Source: Saturnia japonica (taxonomy: Eukaryota > Arthropoda > Insecta > Lepidoptera > Saturniidae). From it: a stretch of 64,000 bases of DNA. Both the position numbers and the translations under genes were made by a program. The notes beneath the pieces were generated by a model that searched no databases, was not told where the DNA came from, and saw nothing but the letters and a program-made list of their open reading frames with translations. Within the stretch, counting starts at the first letter, position 1. Each line of letters opens with the position of its first letter. The stretch is from positions 4,278,001-4,342,000 of the forward strand of contig CM065307.1 of assembly GCA_033032175.1 (NCBI GenBank), read 5' to 3'. This document shows positions 34,109-44,463 of the stretch, in pieces.

Positions 34109-35564
34109 AACCCATAGTGACATGTGTAAGTGCATCACATTTCTGATTCGTTCGGTATATATCCAGTGATCAAACTGGGTGGTAGAGTGTTTGTAACCAA
34201 ATTAGTCGCGAACACCAACGTACATAGTGTTATCACTATTTCACATTTCCTATGACTATCTGCAATTTTGGTAAGTAAATCGATATTAAATATTCGGAAC
34301 ATCCCTATCATGTACATAACAGCAATAGTACGAGTAAAAGTGTATACCAACACTAGCTCAATTCCTAATGCAAGTAGAAAGTACAATTCTTATTTAAAAA
34401 ATCTATGTTTTAAATAAACGGTCTTATACGTCGGAAATGTCGGAATCCACAGTACGTGACAATTTACAGTTTGGCAACTGAGAGAATGTGTTCCTGACGT
34501 CTGTCACAAAAGACCACTGTTTTAGCGACACAAAATGCAGATAAATAAAAGCACAAATAAAGTTTCTAAAACTTAAAACTGATAAATAACTGTTCATTTT
34601 TCTAAAATGCTATATATTTTTCTACTTCGACGTTAATACTAAGATGTTTTATAAGTGTAGTAGATGCGTTACCCGCAGTCTATTTTGGCATTATTAAAGT
34701 TAGGCAATTGCCTGACTTTCTCTTAGTGAAGTATTATCCAGTGTCACGGTTGTACATAAATACAACGCAAAATATGTATTCATTTCGTTTTAACAACAAA
34801 CATATCTTATAATATCTTTCATATTCTTTCCATTTTTTAAATATTATATAACTGGAAGCATTATTTATAGTTTGTATGTATAGTTTAATTACGCTATTTT
34901 TTAGTGCGTATGACGCGTCTATATATAAAATATCATTACGTTAATATGCTTTATTTCTTGCACAAAAAGGAAGCAACCGTAAATGGTTTATACCTATCAC
35001 AGCAACTCTCTTTGATTTGTTCTGTTTCGAGATCTGCCACTATTATACCCAGATGACGAAAAACCTGCAAGCTTTTCACGGGACGGTAGAGCTGTTTGCC
35101 CGATCCTATCGCGACACCATGCATGTAGTGTAAAGTCCATCAAAGTCCGTTTTGGAAACAACCTGTGAATATCCAGTTATGTTAATGTAGGCGGGCATAA
35201 CAGTGTCAACCATCAATGGATGACGATCTTTCGGTGGTCAACGTTATGTTAGGATTGTACTTTGCTTACCATCAGCTACAGCAACGTCAAATTGACGTGC
35301 TGCTATTAAAAAAGCAGTATGAAAATATTTTTCATTAATTTTACTCGTATGTCACAAACATTCACAAAAACCTGTTCGCCCATCGAGTTACTTCATTTAA
35401 ATTGAGTTTATTTTAAACATATTCCGTTCTTGCAATGTCATCGACTTTCAGTTTTGAAATGTAAAATCTCATACAAATACGTTGATTATAAAATAAATTA
35501 CAATATGATAAACACTAACACGATTATATGGCAATAAAAGGTATGCAACAAAAGGGGAGCTGGA
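34109..35564. other. Unassigned DNA
   Basis: 35175-35285 resembles 6520-6630 ('acagtgtcaaccatcaatgg', 'gcttaccatcag'). No gene recognised. Confidence 0.35.
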
Positions 35565-36290
35565 ATGCGAGGTGTCCTCTAAGAGACAGGCTGTCATGTA
35601 TGGCGGAGGCGCGTAGAGCGCGGGGATTTGGGGCACGTACACTCTCTAGTAGGGTAGTCGTCTAGACACTTAACGCATCTCGGACGAAGGTGGCAGTCAC
35701 GCGGATGGCAGCGGAGTGCCCGTATAGTTGGAAGTTGTGACACTGCGAAAGCATGTGGTTTTTGTATGGGGGTTCAACGTAGATCCTGGAGAGACCGCAA
35801 ACAGTACGGACGTTAAAAATGGAATTGCCCTCGGTGGTCTTTCCCAAAATTCCGATAACCATTTGGTTGTTTGTCTTTATTGTAAATCCTATGTACCTCT
35901 TAAATCGGATAATCCTGCGATTAGAAGGAACTCAACTAACTCCTCGGTTGAGACCTTTATGGGAATGCGGCGTATGTCAACGCGGAGAACTAGGTCCTCT
36001 TCGAGGGCGTATGTATAAAACCCTAGTATGTTTTTGTGGAGGTGAGGAGGAAGATGTATATGGTGAGCTTCTGACGTGCTCATGGTGATTTGAATACCCA
36101 TAGCGGTGTTACGGGTGGAGGGTATAATGTAAGTTTTCCTTTTTCAGCAACTTATCTAGTATGGTACAGACCGCTTTTTCCTGGAAGATAACGGGTGGGG
36201 GATATTGTTTTTTCGCGATGGCAGCGGCGGTGGCGGGGTGTTCAGAAGGCATGGGGGTGCGCGGGTGGCCCTTTACCGCAGCTGTCGGTC
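35565..36290 (-). pseudogene. Jockey-clade LINE ORF1 relic, antisense
   Basis: On the minus strand, frameshifted pieces align in order with ORF1 of the complete LINE at 42565-44463. PPPVIFQEKAV (near 36200) corresponds to PPPIIIWDKAA. GFYTYALEEDLVLRVDIRRI (near 36000) corresponds to QFYTYSLAEERVLRVVIRRI. TVCGLSRIYVEPPYKNH (near 35770) corresponds to TVCGLSGINVEPPYKNH. CVKCLDDYPTREC (near 35670) corresponds to the second zinc knuckle, CVKCREDHPTREC. In the first knuckle the second cysteine is phenylalanine (CHNF). ORF2 is absent. It belongs to the same or a sister family but is clearly older. Confidence 0.8.
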
Positions 36291-36491
36291 GTATTTATAT
36301 GGATTTCTACACTTGTAGTCGAGTGAATCCGAACCAAGCCGAACACGTTATTACAACATGTTTTAACTACAACAAAATCATTCGGCGGAAGTTGCGTTAT
36401 TTTGACCGTAGATGGCGCTTTTGCTTCGACATATATATATATACAAGAATTGCTTACTTAATAGTATTAGATTTTGGGTTCTTAGCTCGAA
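36291..36491. other. Spacer with (TA)n
   Basis: A short (TA)n tract lies at about 36430-36441. The plus-strand frame 36161-36496 runs antisense to the ORF1 relic and is not a gene. Confidence 0.35.
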
Positions 36492-36690
36492 CTTGAAGAG
36501 ACATGTTGTGGTTTTTATTTTTAAATAATGAACTTAGGTTTTTTGACCCTATATTATGTAATATTGGTGGCGTTTTGCATGATATAGTTTGGTTGTTGTG
36601 CATAAGTGAATTGGATTATAAATATAAAGTGAAAACATGCATTTTGAGATGTTAGAAAAACTTCCTAGATAGTTCTGACAAGGGAGTTAA
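36492..36690 (-). repeat. Dispersed repeat R2, copy 2
   Basis: Inverted match of 2819-3023: the minus strand reads 'cttgtcagaactatctagga', then 'tagggtcaaaaaacctaagt' and 'aaaaaccacaacatgtctct'. Confidence 0.6.
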
Positions 36691-36934
36691 ATTTTGTACA
36701 CGGAAAGTAAAAGTCATTCCATGATTGGATAGTCAATGATACTTTTGGAAATCGTAAAAAATAATAATTAATTATCAACCGATTTGGATGAAAATTTTAC
36801 ACTGTAAATACATGTCTTTCCTCAATTGTTGGACTATATGAAATGTTAATAATATGAATAAAAATAAAATTACGGGATGTAAATAACTACTGCGTAATAA
36901 ACAAACGCGTGCGGAGCCGCACGCACACCTCTAG
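36691..36934 (+). mobile_element. Helitron-like 3' portion with terminal hairpin
   Basis: Ends in CTAG|T at 36931-36935. Just inside the end is the palindrome GCGTGCGGAGCCGCACGC (36907-36924), a hairpin six bases before the CTAG, as Helitron 3' ends require. The upstream part ('ttttgtacacgg', 'gataGTCAATGATACTTTTG') resembles 1400-1600. The 5' end is not visible. Confidence 0.6.
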
Positions 36935-37278
36935 TATAAAATAAAATTGAAATCCTGTTCGTTGGTAAGCGAATAACTTGAGAACAGTTGGGCCGATTTT
37001 CCTAATTTTTGTTTTTAATATTAGCGATATATAGCAGTACATTAGAAAGATTAAAAAAAAAAAAAAAATTGATAAGCTATATTAAAAATATGATAATTTT
37101 GGAAAAACTTACATTGCTTTTTTTATTGGATTTTTTTTTATTAACTCACGATTCGAACGATGGAAATGTTTTATTCGTTACTGGAAAAGTTTTCAAGGAA
37201 AAATTTCTGGACAGGTGGCGCTGTGGTTAATTTATTGGCTATTGGAAAAGGCAGAATAATGTCTGCCGGGTCAGCTAG
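36930..37278 (+). mobile_element. Helitron-like element, family H4
   Basis: 'tataaaataaaattgaaatc' then 'ctgttcgttggtaagcgaat' is a typical start. The 3' end 'gtctgccgggtcagCTAG'|T is at 37275-37279. The start overlaps the CTAG of the preceding element, so the two may share a boundary. The 73-residue frame at 37009-37230 is chance. Confidence 0.55.
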
Positions 37279-37566
37279 TTTTTAATAAACTTAAATTATC
37301 AAACGAAAATTATTAAGTTATCACATTTAAATATCCTATGACTCATTTACAGTTTGCTAAGTAGCAAGCAAGTTAAGTGTTAAGTAAGAACACACTGATT
37401 AATGTTCAGAGCGAGCGCGAAGTAAAGTGATTAGAAAAAAGCATTGTAAATTTTTTATAAAGTGGTAATTTAAATAGCCTTCTCGGTTTTCCGAGATCAC
37501 CCTATATTATTTTTTATCAATACACTTTATTATTTTACTGTAGTAATATCTAAAAAAAATTGAATT
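37279..37566. other. Spacer
   Basis: No feature recognised. Confidence 0.35.
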
Positions 37567-37729
37567 TGAAGGTGGTAGCTAGGCACGTGGCCATTAGAAA
37601 ATGCCTTACCACAATGCTATGGTTTCATCACAACGTTTTCCTTCACCGAAAGCTCAGAATCATTTCAGGAATTCGAACTCACGTCGGTCGACGCGATGTC
37701 CGTACAAGCTACCAATGAGCCTTCATTAC
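37567..37729 (-). mobile_element. tRNA-derived SINE, family B, copy 1
   Basis: On the minus strand it starts with an A-box-like 'GGCTCATTGGTAGC', then a B-box-like 'GAGTTCGAATTCC'. A core follows, 'TTTCGGTGAAGGAAAACGTT', then 'GTGATGAAACCATAGCATTG' and 'GGTGGTAGCTAGGC'-related sequence inverted. Two more copies in the same orientation lie at 48406 and 57571, which extend further at the 3' end. Confidence 0.6.
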
Positions 37730-38129
37730 TTTAAAACCACCAATCCATATTAACTGTTCGAATTGTTTTGCATCTGTACGTGCAGTCGGATAACCAGATA
37801 TGTATATTTGAAAAGGTAGTAATTGTCGCGTCGTGTCACAGGAAATTAAACGGATCGATATATATAATTGAAAACGTTCGCTCCCTCTCGTTTGTGTTAA
37901 TATCAAAAGCACAAAAAATATCATAAAACAATAATATAAAAATTTAATTACAGGCATATTTCAAATTGTGTTAAATAGAACCGTCTAAGTACTATAACCT
38001 ACAATAAATCTATTGTTTACGACGGTCTTTCAGTAAAGGTTAGAATGAGGCGATTTGTGCTTCTTTTTAATAACGTTACAATACTACATAAAATATAAAA
38101 GCCAGTAAACAATGAAGAAATTATGGCTT
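37730..38129. other. Unassigned DNA
   Basis: Minus-strand frames at 37709-37957 and 38017-38262 lack motifs. Confidence 0.35.
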
Positions 38130-38909
38130 CCGGAAGTCGTCGAAAAATGATTTTCGGCCGCACATGGCTTATGCTGGAGAAACCGTATAAGATACATGAA
38201 AACAATGTTCTGAAGAATTGTAGTAATTCTTTAAAACCATAGAGAAGAACCCGCGATGACATTGTTTATTTCCTAAGGTTGACTCAAAGTAACCATTTTC
38301 ATCTTCAACATAATAACTAAAAATGTTACGTTATTGGCGAAGCTATTTTTTCCAATTCAGTATTAATGTTTATCCAGATAAGTTCATTAGTTAACTTGGG
38401 TATGTAATGTAGATTAAGATTCTTATTTACAAGTCTCCATTTAAATGAATACCGTGGAAGCTATCACGAATTCAAAATTATTCGCGACCAAAGAAATCCT
38501 ACCTATATAAGCTATGATAAATTGCGCGACACGAGCTAAGCGTACTATTCGTAACTATAAATTTACATAGCATACCATCATGCCTGTATCCCTGGATTGT
38601 TAGGTAGTGGTGTGCCCACAGTTCGCCGAGTATGTTTTTAGGTCCTTTGTAATAGAGGGCGAGCCTATTGCCATTAATCGGGCACAAAGCCAAACTACAA
38701 GCTTCTACTAATAATTTCATAGAAAACATTCCTCGTCCTGGGAATCGAACCTAGGAACAAGAGCAGAGTAGTCGCGTTTAGGACCACTAGGCTAGACGTT
38801 AGTTATGATCTATCAATATTAAAGTGATAAACTCTAAATCAGGCTTTTTTAAACATAAAATACACCATTTTGTAAATTATACCCGTGGGAAGCTGAGGCC
38901 GGTCGCTAG
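38130..38909 (+). mobile_element. Helitron-like element, family H6, copy 2, split by a SINE
   Basis: Matches the copy at the window start. It ends 'gaggccggtcgCTAG'|T at 38906-38910. Between 'cgtaactataa' (about 38560) and 'gtgataaactctaaatcagg' (38824) a SINE is inserted; those two blocks are adjacent in copy 1. Confidence 0.6.
38571..38798 (-). mobile_element. tRNA-derived SINE, family A, inside H6 copy 2
   Basis: On the minus strand a degenerate tRNA-like head ('GCCTAGTGGTCC', then B box GGTTCGATTCC at 38741-38751) leads to the family body ('GTTTGGCTTTGTGCCCGATT', 'ATTGCCATTAAT' inverted) and the end 'GGCATGATGGTATG'. It lacks the usual 'GTTATTGGGTTTTT' segment. The frame at 38499-38729 is chance. 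Confidence 0.75.
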
Positions 38910-39372
38910 TGTATAATATGTGTTACTAATACATTAAATGAAATTGAATAATACTGCGATTACTACACTTACCAGGGCTATTGTACTTAGACCCCTTAAA
39001 ACATTGACAGTGACACTCAGTGAAAAGTGACAGCAAGTAATATAATATTAATTGTTTACTTTCATACTGTTGTAGCGACATCTCTCGCCACAACTGACGC
39101 ATCTACATAGCGACATCTATCGAGCCACATACGACGCATCCTACATCGCGCTATAGAAATTAACTCAACAATTCAGTAGTTCTTGTAGAACCCGACTACA
39201 ACCGTTGGGCAGCTGCCCGCCAGACATAGCCGTTGGCCGGAGGATCCACCCTTTTCTATGGCGGATAAGGAACTTTACTCTTTGTTCCTTACCTCCGCTA
39301 AACTGTGAATGTCAAACATAATAAATAGTCTACAAGTCGCTGGTCGTTCTTCGGCCATTGGGCGACCGCTAG
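38910..39372 (+). mobile_element. Helitron-like element, family H7, 3' part, with an internal insertion
   Basis: Abuts the end of the H6 copy. 'tgttactaatacattaaat', 'cattgacagtgacactc' and 'gtgaatgtcaaac' match 27820-27970. The end is 'ttgggcgaccgCTAG'|T (39369-39373). A 232-bp block interrupts it (next entry). The H7 5' part is missing here. Confidence 0.5.
39070..39301. mobile_element. 232-bp insertion of unknown class
   Basis: Absent from the H7 copy at 27.7 kb. It starts 'ttgtagcgacatctctcgcc', has a second 'tagcgacatctatcgagcca', and ends with a hairpin-capable 'taaggaactttactctttgt' plus 'tcctta'. ACTG flanks both junctions, a possible 4-bp duplication. No TIRs or pol III boxes are evident. 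Confidence 0.4.
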
Positions 39373-41540
39373 TATTTTTAATTGTGTCAAAATAAATACA
39401 TATTATGTTAATCAAAATAATTTTTTTTTCATTGATGTTGTTGGCATGCGTGTAATTTTTTTTTAATACTCTAAAGAAGTATAATTTCTTACTTGCGTAC
39501 ATTAATAGCGCACACATTTTTTATTACATTCTTGCTCATAATGTTTAGCATAATTGTTATTGTTTTAATCATTCTGAAATCTTGGAATAAATTTATAAAT
39601 ATCTTTCATAATATAATAAATGTTCATATTTGAATTTCTAACGAAACGACACAAATAAGATTTTCTTTATTATGAATAAAAATTAAGCAAATTCTCGAGT
39701 CGTTATTACGGAATGTAATTTCAATATAAATTTGAATTATTACATTTTTTTTTTCATTCTCAGGCTTCATTTCAATAACTTTGAATCTATTGCTTATAAT
39801 TATGTGTGAAAATTCAAGAATTCTTTGTTAAAATATCTAAAAATTAAATAATTTTATTTTTCTGTTTATGTTGTCCTCGAGTGAATTTTTTTATATAATA
39901 GCCCAGCAAAATAATTGTATATCAATTGTTGCTGGGTACGGTATAGTCCATAAATCATGGCGACGGTGGATGTCTTGCATATATCGTAGGAAGGAGGGAA
40001 CACGTTGGTTGAGAAACCATTCCATATCTTCACGGTATGGCAAATGTAAGAATATGCGTGAGAAGAAACGACGAGAACCGAGCAAAAAAAAAATTAATTT
40101 TATTACCTATTTATTGAGGAATTTATTCTGTAACAGCTTTTTACAACGTTATACAACACTTATCTTGCCCGTGGCTCCGCACGCGTGTATTACGCACTCA
40201 TTTCTTCTTATTAATGGTTTAGACTATTTGAATAATTCAATGAATTCAAATAACTCGAATAGTTTGAATATATTCTGAATTATGAATAAATGTTTAATTC
40301 ATAGTCATTGAAAAGTAAGTAGTTCAAATTTATCGATTCGAAAACACTATGTGGCCATTATTATTCCACCCTTCTCTGAAATTGGTCTTTATTATTCAGT
40401 CCAAAATTCATTTCCACTGGTCATGATACAGTTCTGCGCTATTCGATATTAACCATTCAGCCATTATTTTAATTCCAATATTAGTTTTACCCAAGCCCAC
40501 TTTGGGTTGCTAATTCATAATGAGCTAAATCAACGATTTAACTTTAATAGATGTTTTAGGTGTCCCAAACACATTCTGTAAGTTTTAACAAGAGGAAAGG
40601 ATAAAACGTGATGACGAAACACTAAAGTCACTTTAATAACAACTTTCGTGATGAATTAAAAAAAAATCTTATGCGACTGTATTATTCCACTTAATATATC
40701 GTAACAGAGATTTAAGTAATAATGTTTTAGAAAGTGGAATATTTGAGTTTTCTTATATATTGTTCTTATCAAAATAAATTTCATTCATCATTCGAAGAGA
40801 CGTGTTTCGAAAGGTTGTCTTTAAAACAACTCCAACAAAAGCGTGAATATCTCTTGCAAATGTTGGAAAAATAAATATTTGTCATCTGCAAAATCCGCCC
40901 CTCACAACGGGTATTGTGAAAATGAAATGTAGGTTCGGGATTTACTTGCCTGAATTGAAAATTTTGCTTTTCGTAGGTCTGTAACAAATGAAGGGGAATT
41001 TCGAAGGTAAAGCGTTTTCGAAATGAATAATACAATATGATTATGTGTATTAAGTTCTTTATTCTTAAACGGTGCCATACAATTACTGACTTCAAGGATT
41101 CTTATTATGATCTGTAAGATTGCGGTTCTCTAAGCTTAAGTGTGTTTCAAAGTTTTCAACAATGCACCAAAAGGGATGAAAGGGATTCCTTTTTCGAAGT
41201 TATTTTAATTTTTCGAACGATGTTGACTCCTTGGAGTTTCTCCGGTTACCGCGGTGGTCGACGTGGGTCCGGATCGTGCAATGAGCCTCAGCCTCATGCA
41301 AAAATTGAAGGAAAACATAGCGTCGTGATGATACTATAGCATTGTGCCCACCATAGACCAGTCCTTCTAAGCTTATCATCTTAACATCGTAGACCACATC
41401 TGGCGAGATTTTACAAAGCAAAACCTATAAAGTATTAAAAAATGCGAATACAGTTATTACATTAACAAGCTAACATAATTTTTCAACACAGCGATTAGAG
41501 TTTTTTTAACACTAATGGTATCTTATAGTAAATAATAAAA
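39373..41540. other. No supported gene
   Basis: The longest frame (39868-40278, 136 residues) is lysine-, asparagine- and isoleucine-rich with no motif. 'cttgcccgtggctccgcacg' near 40163 is a scrap of a Helitron-like tail. A block near 41300-41350 weakly resembles the SINE family B core. Confidence 0.4.
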
Positions 41541-41800
41541 TCTATACTAATATTATAAAGCTGAAGAGTTTGTTATTTTGGTTGAACGCGCTAATCTCAG
41601 GAAGTACTAAATGGAATGGAAAAATTATTTTAGTGTTGGATAGCCCATTTATCGAGCAAGGCTATAGGTTACATAGCATCACGCTACGACCAATAGGAGC
41701 GGAGCATCAATGAAAAATGTTGCAAATATGGAGAATAGTTATTCTTTTGAAATTTTCCATTGCGTGCGCGGCGTAAATGGTTAAAGCTACCTATGATGCC

Positions 41801-41810
41801 TAAGACAATA
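41801..41810 (+). repeat. Target-site duplication, copy 1 of 3
   Basis: TAAGACAATA directly before the truncated LINE copy. With the preceding C it matches 47867-47877 over 11 bases. Confidence 0.8.
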
Positions 41811-41942
41811 GTGGCTGAGTGCCCTAAGCGCTCGCCCCCAAGTCCGGTGAAGCTGTAAAAGCCGCAGCGGCTCTGTTTGACGATAGGGCCCCTAAGGCTA
41901 ACAGTGTAGTCAGTTCTAAAAAAAAAAAAATAAAAAAAAAAA
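41811..41942 (+). mobile_element. 5'-truncated jockey-clade LINE, 132 bp
   Basis: Corresponds to the last ~110 bp of the complete element (47753-47866), starting 'gtggctgagtgcccta'. It ends with 'ctaacagtgtagtcagttct' and an A-run with one T. It carries about ten extra bases ('ctgtttgacgata' region) that the full-length copy lacks, so it came from a different source copy. Flanked by TAAGACAATA on both sides. Confidence 0.85.
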
Positions 41943-41952
41943 TAAGACAATA
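41943..41952 (+). repeat. Target-site duplication, copy 2 of 3
   Basis: TAAGACAATA between the A-run of the truncated LINE and the first base of the complete LINE. Confidence 0.8.
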
Positions 41953-42564
41953 GAGTTCCGATTTGGTCTTGATCGCGAACGGACGTGTCGCTCCGTTTGT
42001 GCTCTCGACCATCACGTGACTTAATTGTTGCGATCTTATATTTGGAATTTATTTCGAATATATTGTTGCAATAACGACGTAAACCAACTGGTGTCTAACG
42101 CTCGCGTGGTAAACCGCACTTTTCGGTGCGACTTGCTTGTTTTTTATAAATCCACGGTTTTGTGGTCGCTCACTGGATACCTGACGGTGCTAACTAAAGT
42201 GAGCGGGGCGTGACCCGAGCAGCCCGCTGGTTGTCTCCTTCAGAGGCAAACAGCCAGACTCGGACGGGCCTGGGAATCTAGGCCTTTGCGGTTATCGCAT
42301 AGTCTTGCCCCAGGTGTCTCCTGCCAAACCTTCCGATCCTGCACACTCCATCTCCGGGAACCTGTTTGGGCCTAGCCCGGTTTAATTACCGGTCTGCGTC
42401 CTCGGCCCCGGGCTTGCTAGGGCTCCTTAGGGTTGATAGGTCCTTCCTGTGTGTCATTGCACCTTGACCACAGGTCTCTTGCCGACTCCGATAGTCTTTT
42501 TAAGTTTTTGGCGCACCCCCCTGCCCCTAAGGCAGGGAGGCCTTTAATTTAAAATAAAATAAAA
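41953..42564 (+). promoter_or_regulatory. LINE 5' UTR, presumed internal promoter
   Basis: Jockey-type LINEs carry their promoter inside the 5' UTR. No TATA box is apparent. The region shifts from AT-rich to GC-rich along its length, and its last part holds the hairpin at 42519-42537. Confidence 0.5.
42519..42537 (+). other. Stem-loop just before ORF1
   Basis: CCCTGCC (42519-42525) pairs with GGCAGGG (42531-42537) around the loop CCTAA. It lies 27 nt before the ORF1 start and could affect scanning or ribosome entry. No function is shown by the sequence. Confidence 0.5.
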
Positions 42565-44463
42565 ATGTCCCATTGTCCTCCCTCTTCTGCCGTCATGGCA
42601 AATAACGTTACCGACCTGGCCACTTGCATAGGCAAGTTGCAAGCCAGGATGAAAGCGCTGGAATTTCAATACCAGCGCTATCAAAATTTCGTCGTATTAC
42701 GGTGTCCCTCTCTAGACGAGGAATACCGTAATCTACCTGAGAACGCCTGCGTGCGTCGCACCGCTGCGACCGCGACCCGTCATGAGGCCGTTTCAGGTAG
42801 CGAGGCGGCCGCTTCAGGTAGCAAGGCGGCCGATGACGTCACGGCCGCGACCGTTATACCGACTGGCGCCGCGCCAGTCGGCGCCGCGCCCAAACGTCTC
42901 ACGCGCAGCGCTGCGCGTCCGTCCGCCGCGTCATCCGGGGCCGTGGCCACGTCTACGGCCACGCCCCCTGTCCCGACTAGCCAATCGCGCGGGTCAAGCC
43001 CCGCCTCCGTCAGGCGAGGGCCGCGTAATTCGCGGTCACAATCTAGGGTTACCAAAAATAGCCCGTACGTCCGTCCCGCGCGATCCACGGAAACCGCGTT
43101 AAAGACGAAAAATTCGTTTTCGGCCCTTCCGGTCGAACAAGACTCGCCCGTGAGTCCGGATCCATCTCCGGAGATGGATACCGAGAACGACGGCTTCACC
43201 GTCGTGACGTCGCGTAAGCGAACGGCGCGTAGCAGTCCGACTGCTCAACCGGCGCCTAAGGTAATAGCTAAGGCAGCAATCAGGGGCGCCGCCGCCCCCG
43301 CGTCCTCCCAGCTCCCCGCGCCCGCCGGCGGGAAAAAAGAGCGTGCCCCACCTCCAATCATAATCTGGGACAAGGCGGCCTGGATGGGAGTCTGCAATGA
43401 AATGCGCAGACTCAAACTCGAGTATCACAAGGCTAGGAATATAGTCAACGGGATTTCCATTTCGGTGAGTTCTTCGGAAACTCACCGCAAACTCACCACC
43501 CTCCTCCGGCAGAAAGGTCTGCAATTCTACACCTATTCTCTCGCGGAGGAGCGCGTCCTCCGAGTGGTCATCCGCCGCATTCCGGTGGAGCTCGACCCGT
43601 CGGAGGTGTGCTCCTCGCTCAAGGAGCAAAGTTATCCCATCCGGGAAGTACACCGGATGTACAGTAAAGATAAGCGGCCACTACAAATGGTAGTGGCCAT
43701 ATTGGACCTTTCCCCCGAGGGAAAGGCCATCTTCCAGCTAGAGACGGTGTGCGGGCTCTCCGGGATTAACGTGGAGCCCCCATACAAAAACCACCAGCCT
43801 GCGCAGTGCCACAACTGCCAGCTGTACGGGCACGCTGCCCGTAACTGTCATTCTCGTCCGCGGTGCGTAAAGTGCCGAGAGGACCACCCCACACGGGAGT
43901 GCACGCGCGAGCGTGACTCCGTCGTCCCCCCGAGCTGCGTGTTATGCGGGGAGGAGGGGCATCCCGCGAATTATCGCGGTTGCCCCAAGGCCCCGCGCAC
44001 CACGCGGCCACGCACGCAGAGGCAGGCGGCCCCCCGGGCGGCGCCCCCCGCCTCAGCCATCAAAGCGCAACCCCCGCTGGCGTCAGGGGAATTTCCCGCG
44101 CTGCCGGTCCCGCGCCAGTCCCCGGCCGCCGCCGGCCTCTCCGCACCCCGCGCGGTGCAACCGCAACCCGTGCGTTCATCGCAGAACGCATGGGGCCCCC
44201 GTCGCCCCAATCCACAGCCCCTTATGGCTATGGATATTCCCGCGCCCCGCGCGCCCGCTAACGTTGTCGTTAATAGTAACGACTTAATGATACTGCTCCT
44301 TCGCGAGCACGATATCCGCGAGCTCATTGACTACAATGACCATCTGGAGCGCTTCGGTCTCATCAAGACCGCTTGCGCGTTCTCCCGCCTCTCAGAGACA
44401 CTACAACGTCTCGACCGTGAGGCGTGTAATAATAACTTAGGGCCTTTCAATGGCAAAGTTTAA
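42565..44463 (+). CDS. LINE ORF1: RNA-binding gag-like protein with three zinc knuckles
   Basis: 632 residues; the likely role is to bind the element's RNA and escort it into the nucleus. ATG 42565 follows an A-rich leader ('aataaaaATGt'); a second in-frame ATG eleven codons on is an alternative. Residues 20-48 are helical in character, 65-260 are an Ala/Pro/Ser/Arg-rich linker that looks disordered, and about 264-405 form a conserved RRM-like block ending VCGLSGINVEPPYKNH. Three CCHC knuckles follow: CHNCQLYGHAARNC (415-428), CVKCREDHPTREC (434-446) and CVLCGEEGHPANYRGC (458-473). The C-terminal tail is Pro/Ala-rich, then acidic and helical. The last 14 nt overlap ORF2. GC-rich codon use contrasts with the host. 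An antisense relic of a related ORF1 lies at 35565-36290. Confident call. Confidence 0.92.
   Translation: MSHCPPSSAVMANNVTDLATCIGKLQARMKALEFQYQRYQNFVVLRCPSLDEEYRNLPENACVRRTAATATRHEAVSGSEAAASGSKAADDVTAATVIPTGAAPVGAAPKRLTRSAARPSAASSGAVATSTATPPVPTSQSRGSSPASVRRGPRNSRSQSRVTKNSPYVRPARSTETALKTKNSFSALPVEQDSPVSPDPSPEMDTENDGFTVVTSRKRTARSSPTAQPAPKVIAKAAIRGAAAPASSQLPAPAGGKKERAPPPIIIWDKAAWMGVCNEMRRLKLEYHKARNIVNGISISVSSSETHRKLTTLLRQKGLQFYTYSLAEERVLRVVIRRIPVELDPSEVCSSLKEQSYPIREVHRMYSKDKRPLQMVVAILDLSPEGKAIFQLETVCGLSGINVEPPYKNHQPAQCHNCQLYGHAARNCHSRPRCVKCREDHPTRECTRERDSVVPPSCVLCGEEGHPANYRGCPKAPRTTRPRTQRQAAPRAAPPASAIKAQPPLASGEFPALPVPRQSPAAAGLSAPRAVQPQPVRSSQNAWGPRRPNPQPLMAMDIPAPRAPANVVVNSNDLMILLLREHDIRELIDYNDHLERFGLIKTACAFSRLSETLQRLDREACNNNLGPFNGKV

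Noticed and set aside
36161..36496. A 111-residue plus-strand gene
   Set aside because: Its first half is antisense to the ORF1 relic and the rest has no motif.
39868..40278. A 136-residue gene
   Set aside because: Composition follows the AT-rich DNA, there is no domain or signal peptide, and a Helitron-like tail scrap lies within it.
41298..41350. A fourth SINE family B copy
   Set aside because: Only 'gaaggaaaacat' and 'tagcattgtg' match; too short and without a tRNA-like head.
42780..44327. Several long frames on both strands inside ORF1 (for example 42780-43199 minus, 43099-43653 minus, 43913-44287 plus)
   Set aside because: They arise from the GC-rich composition, which depletes stop codons. 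None has motifs, and ORF1 in frame 1 has clear zinc knuckles.
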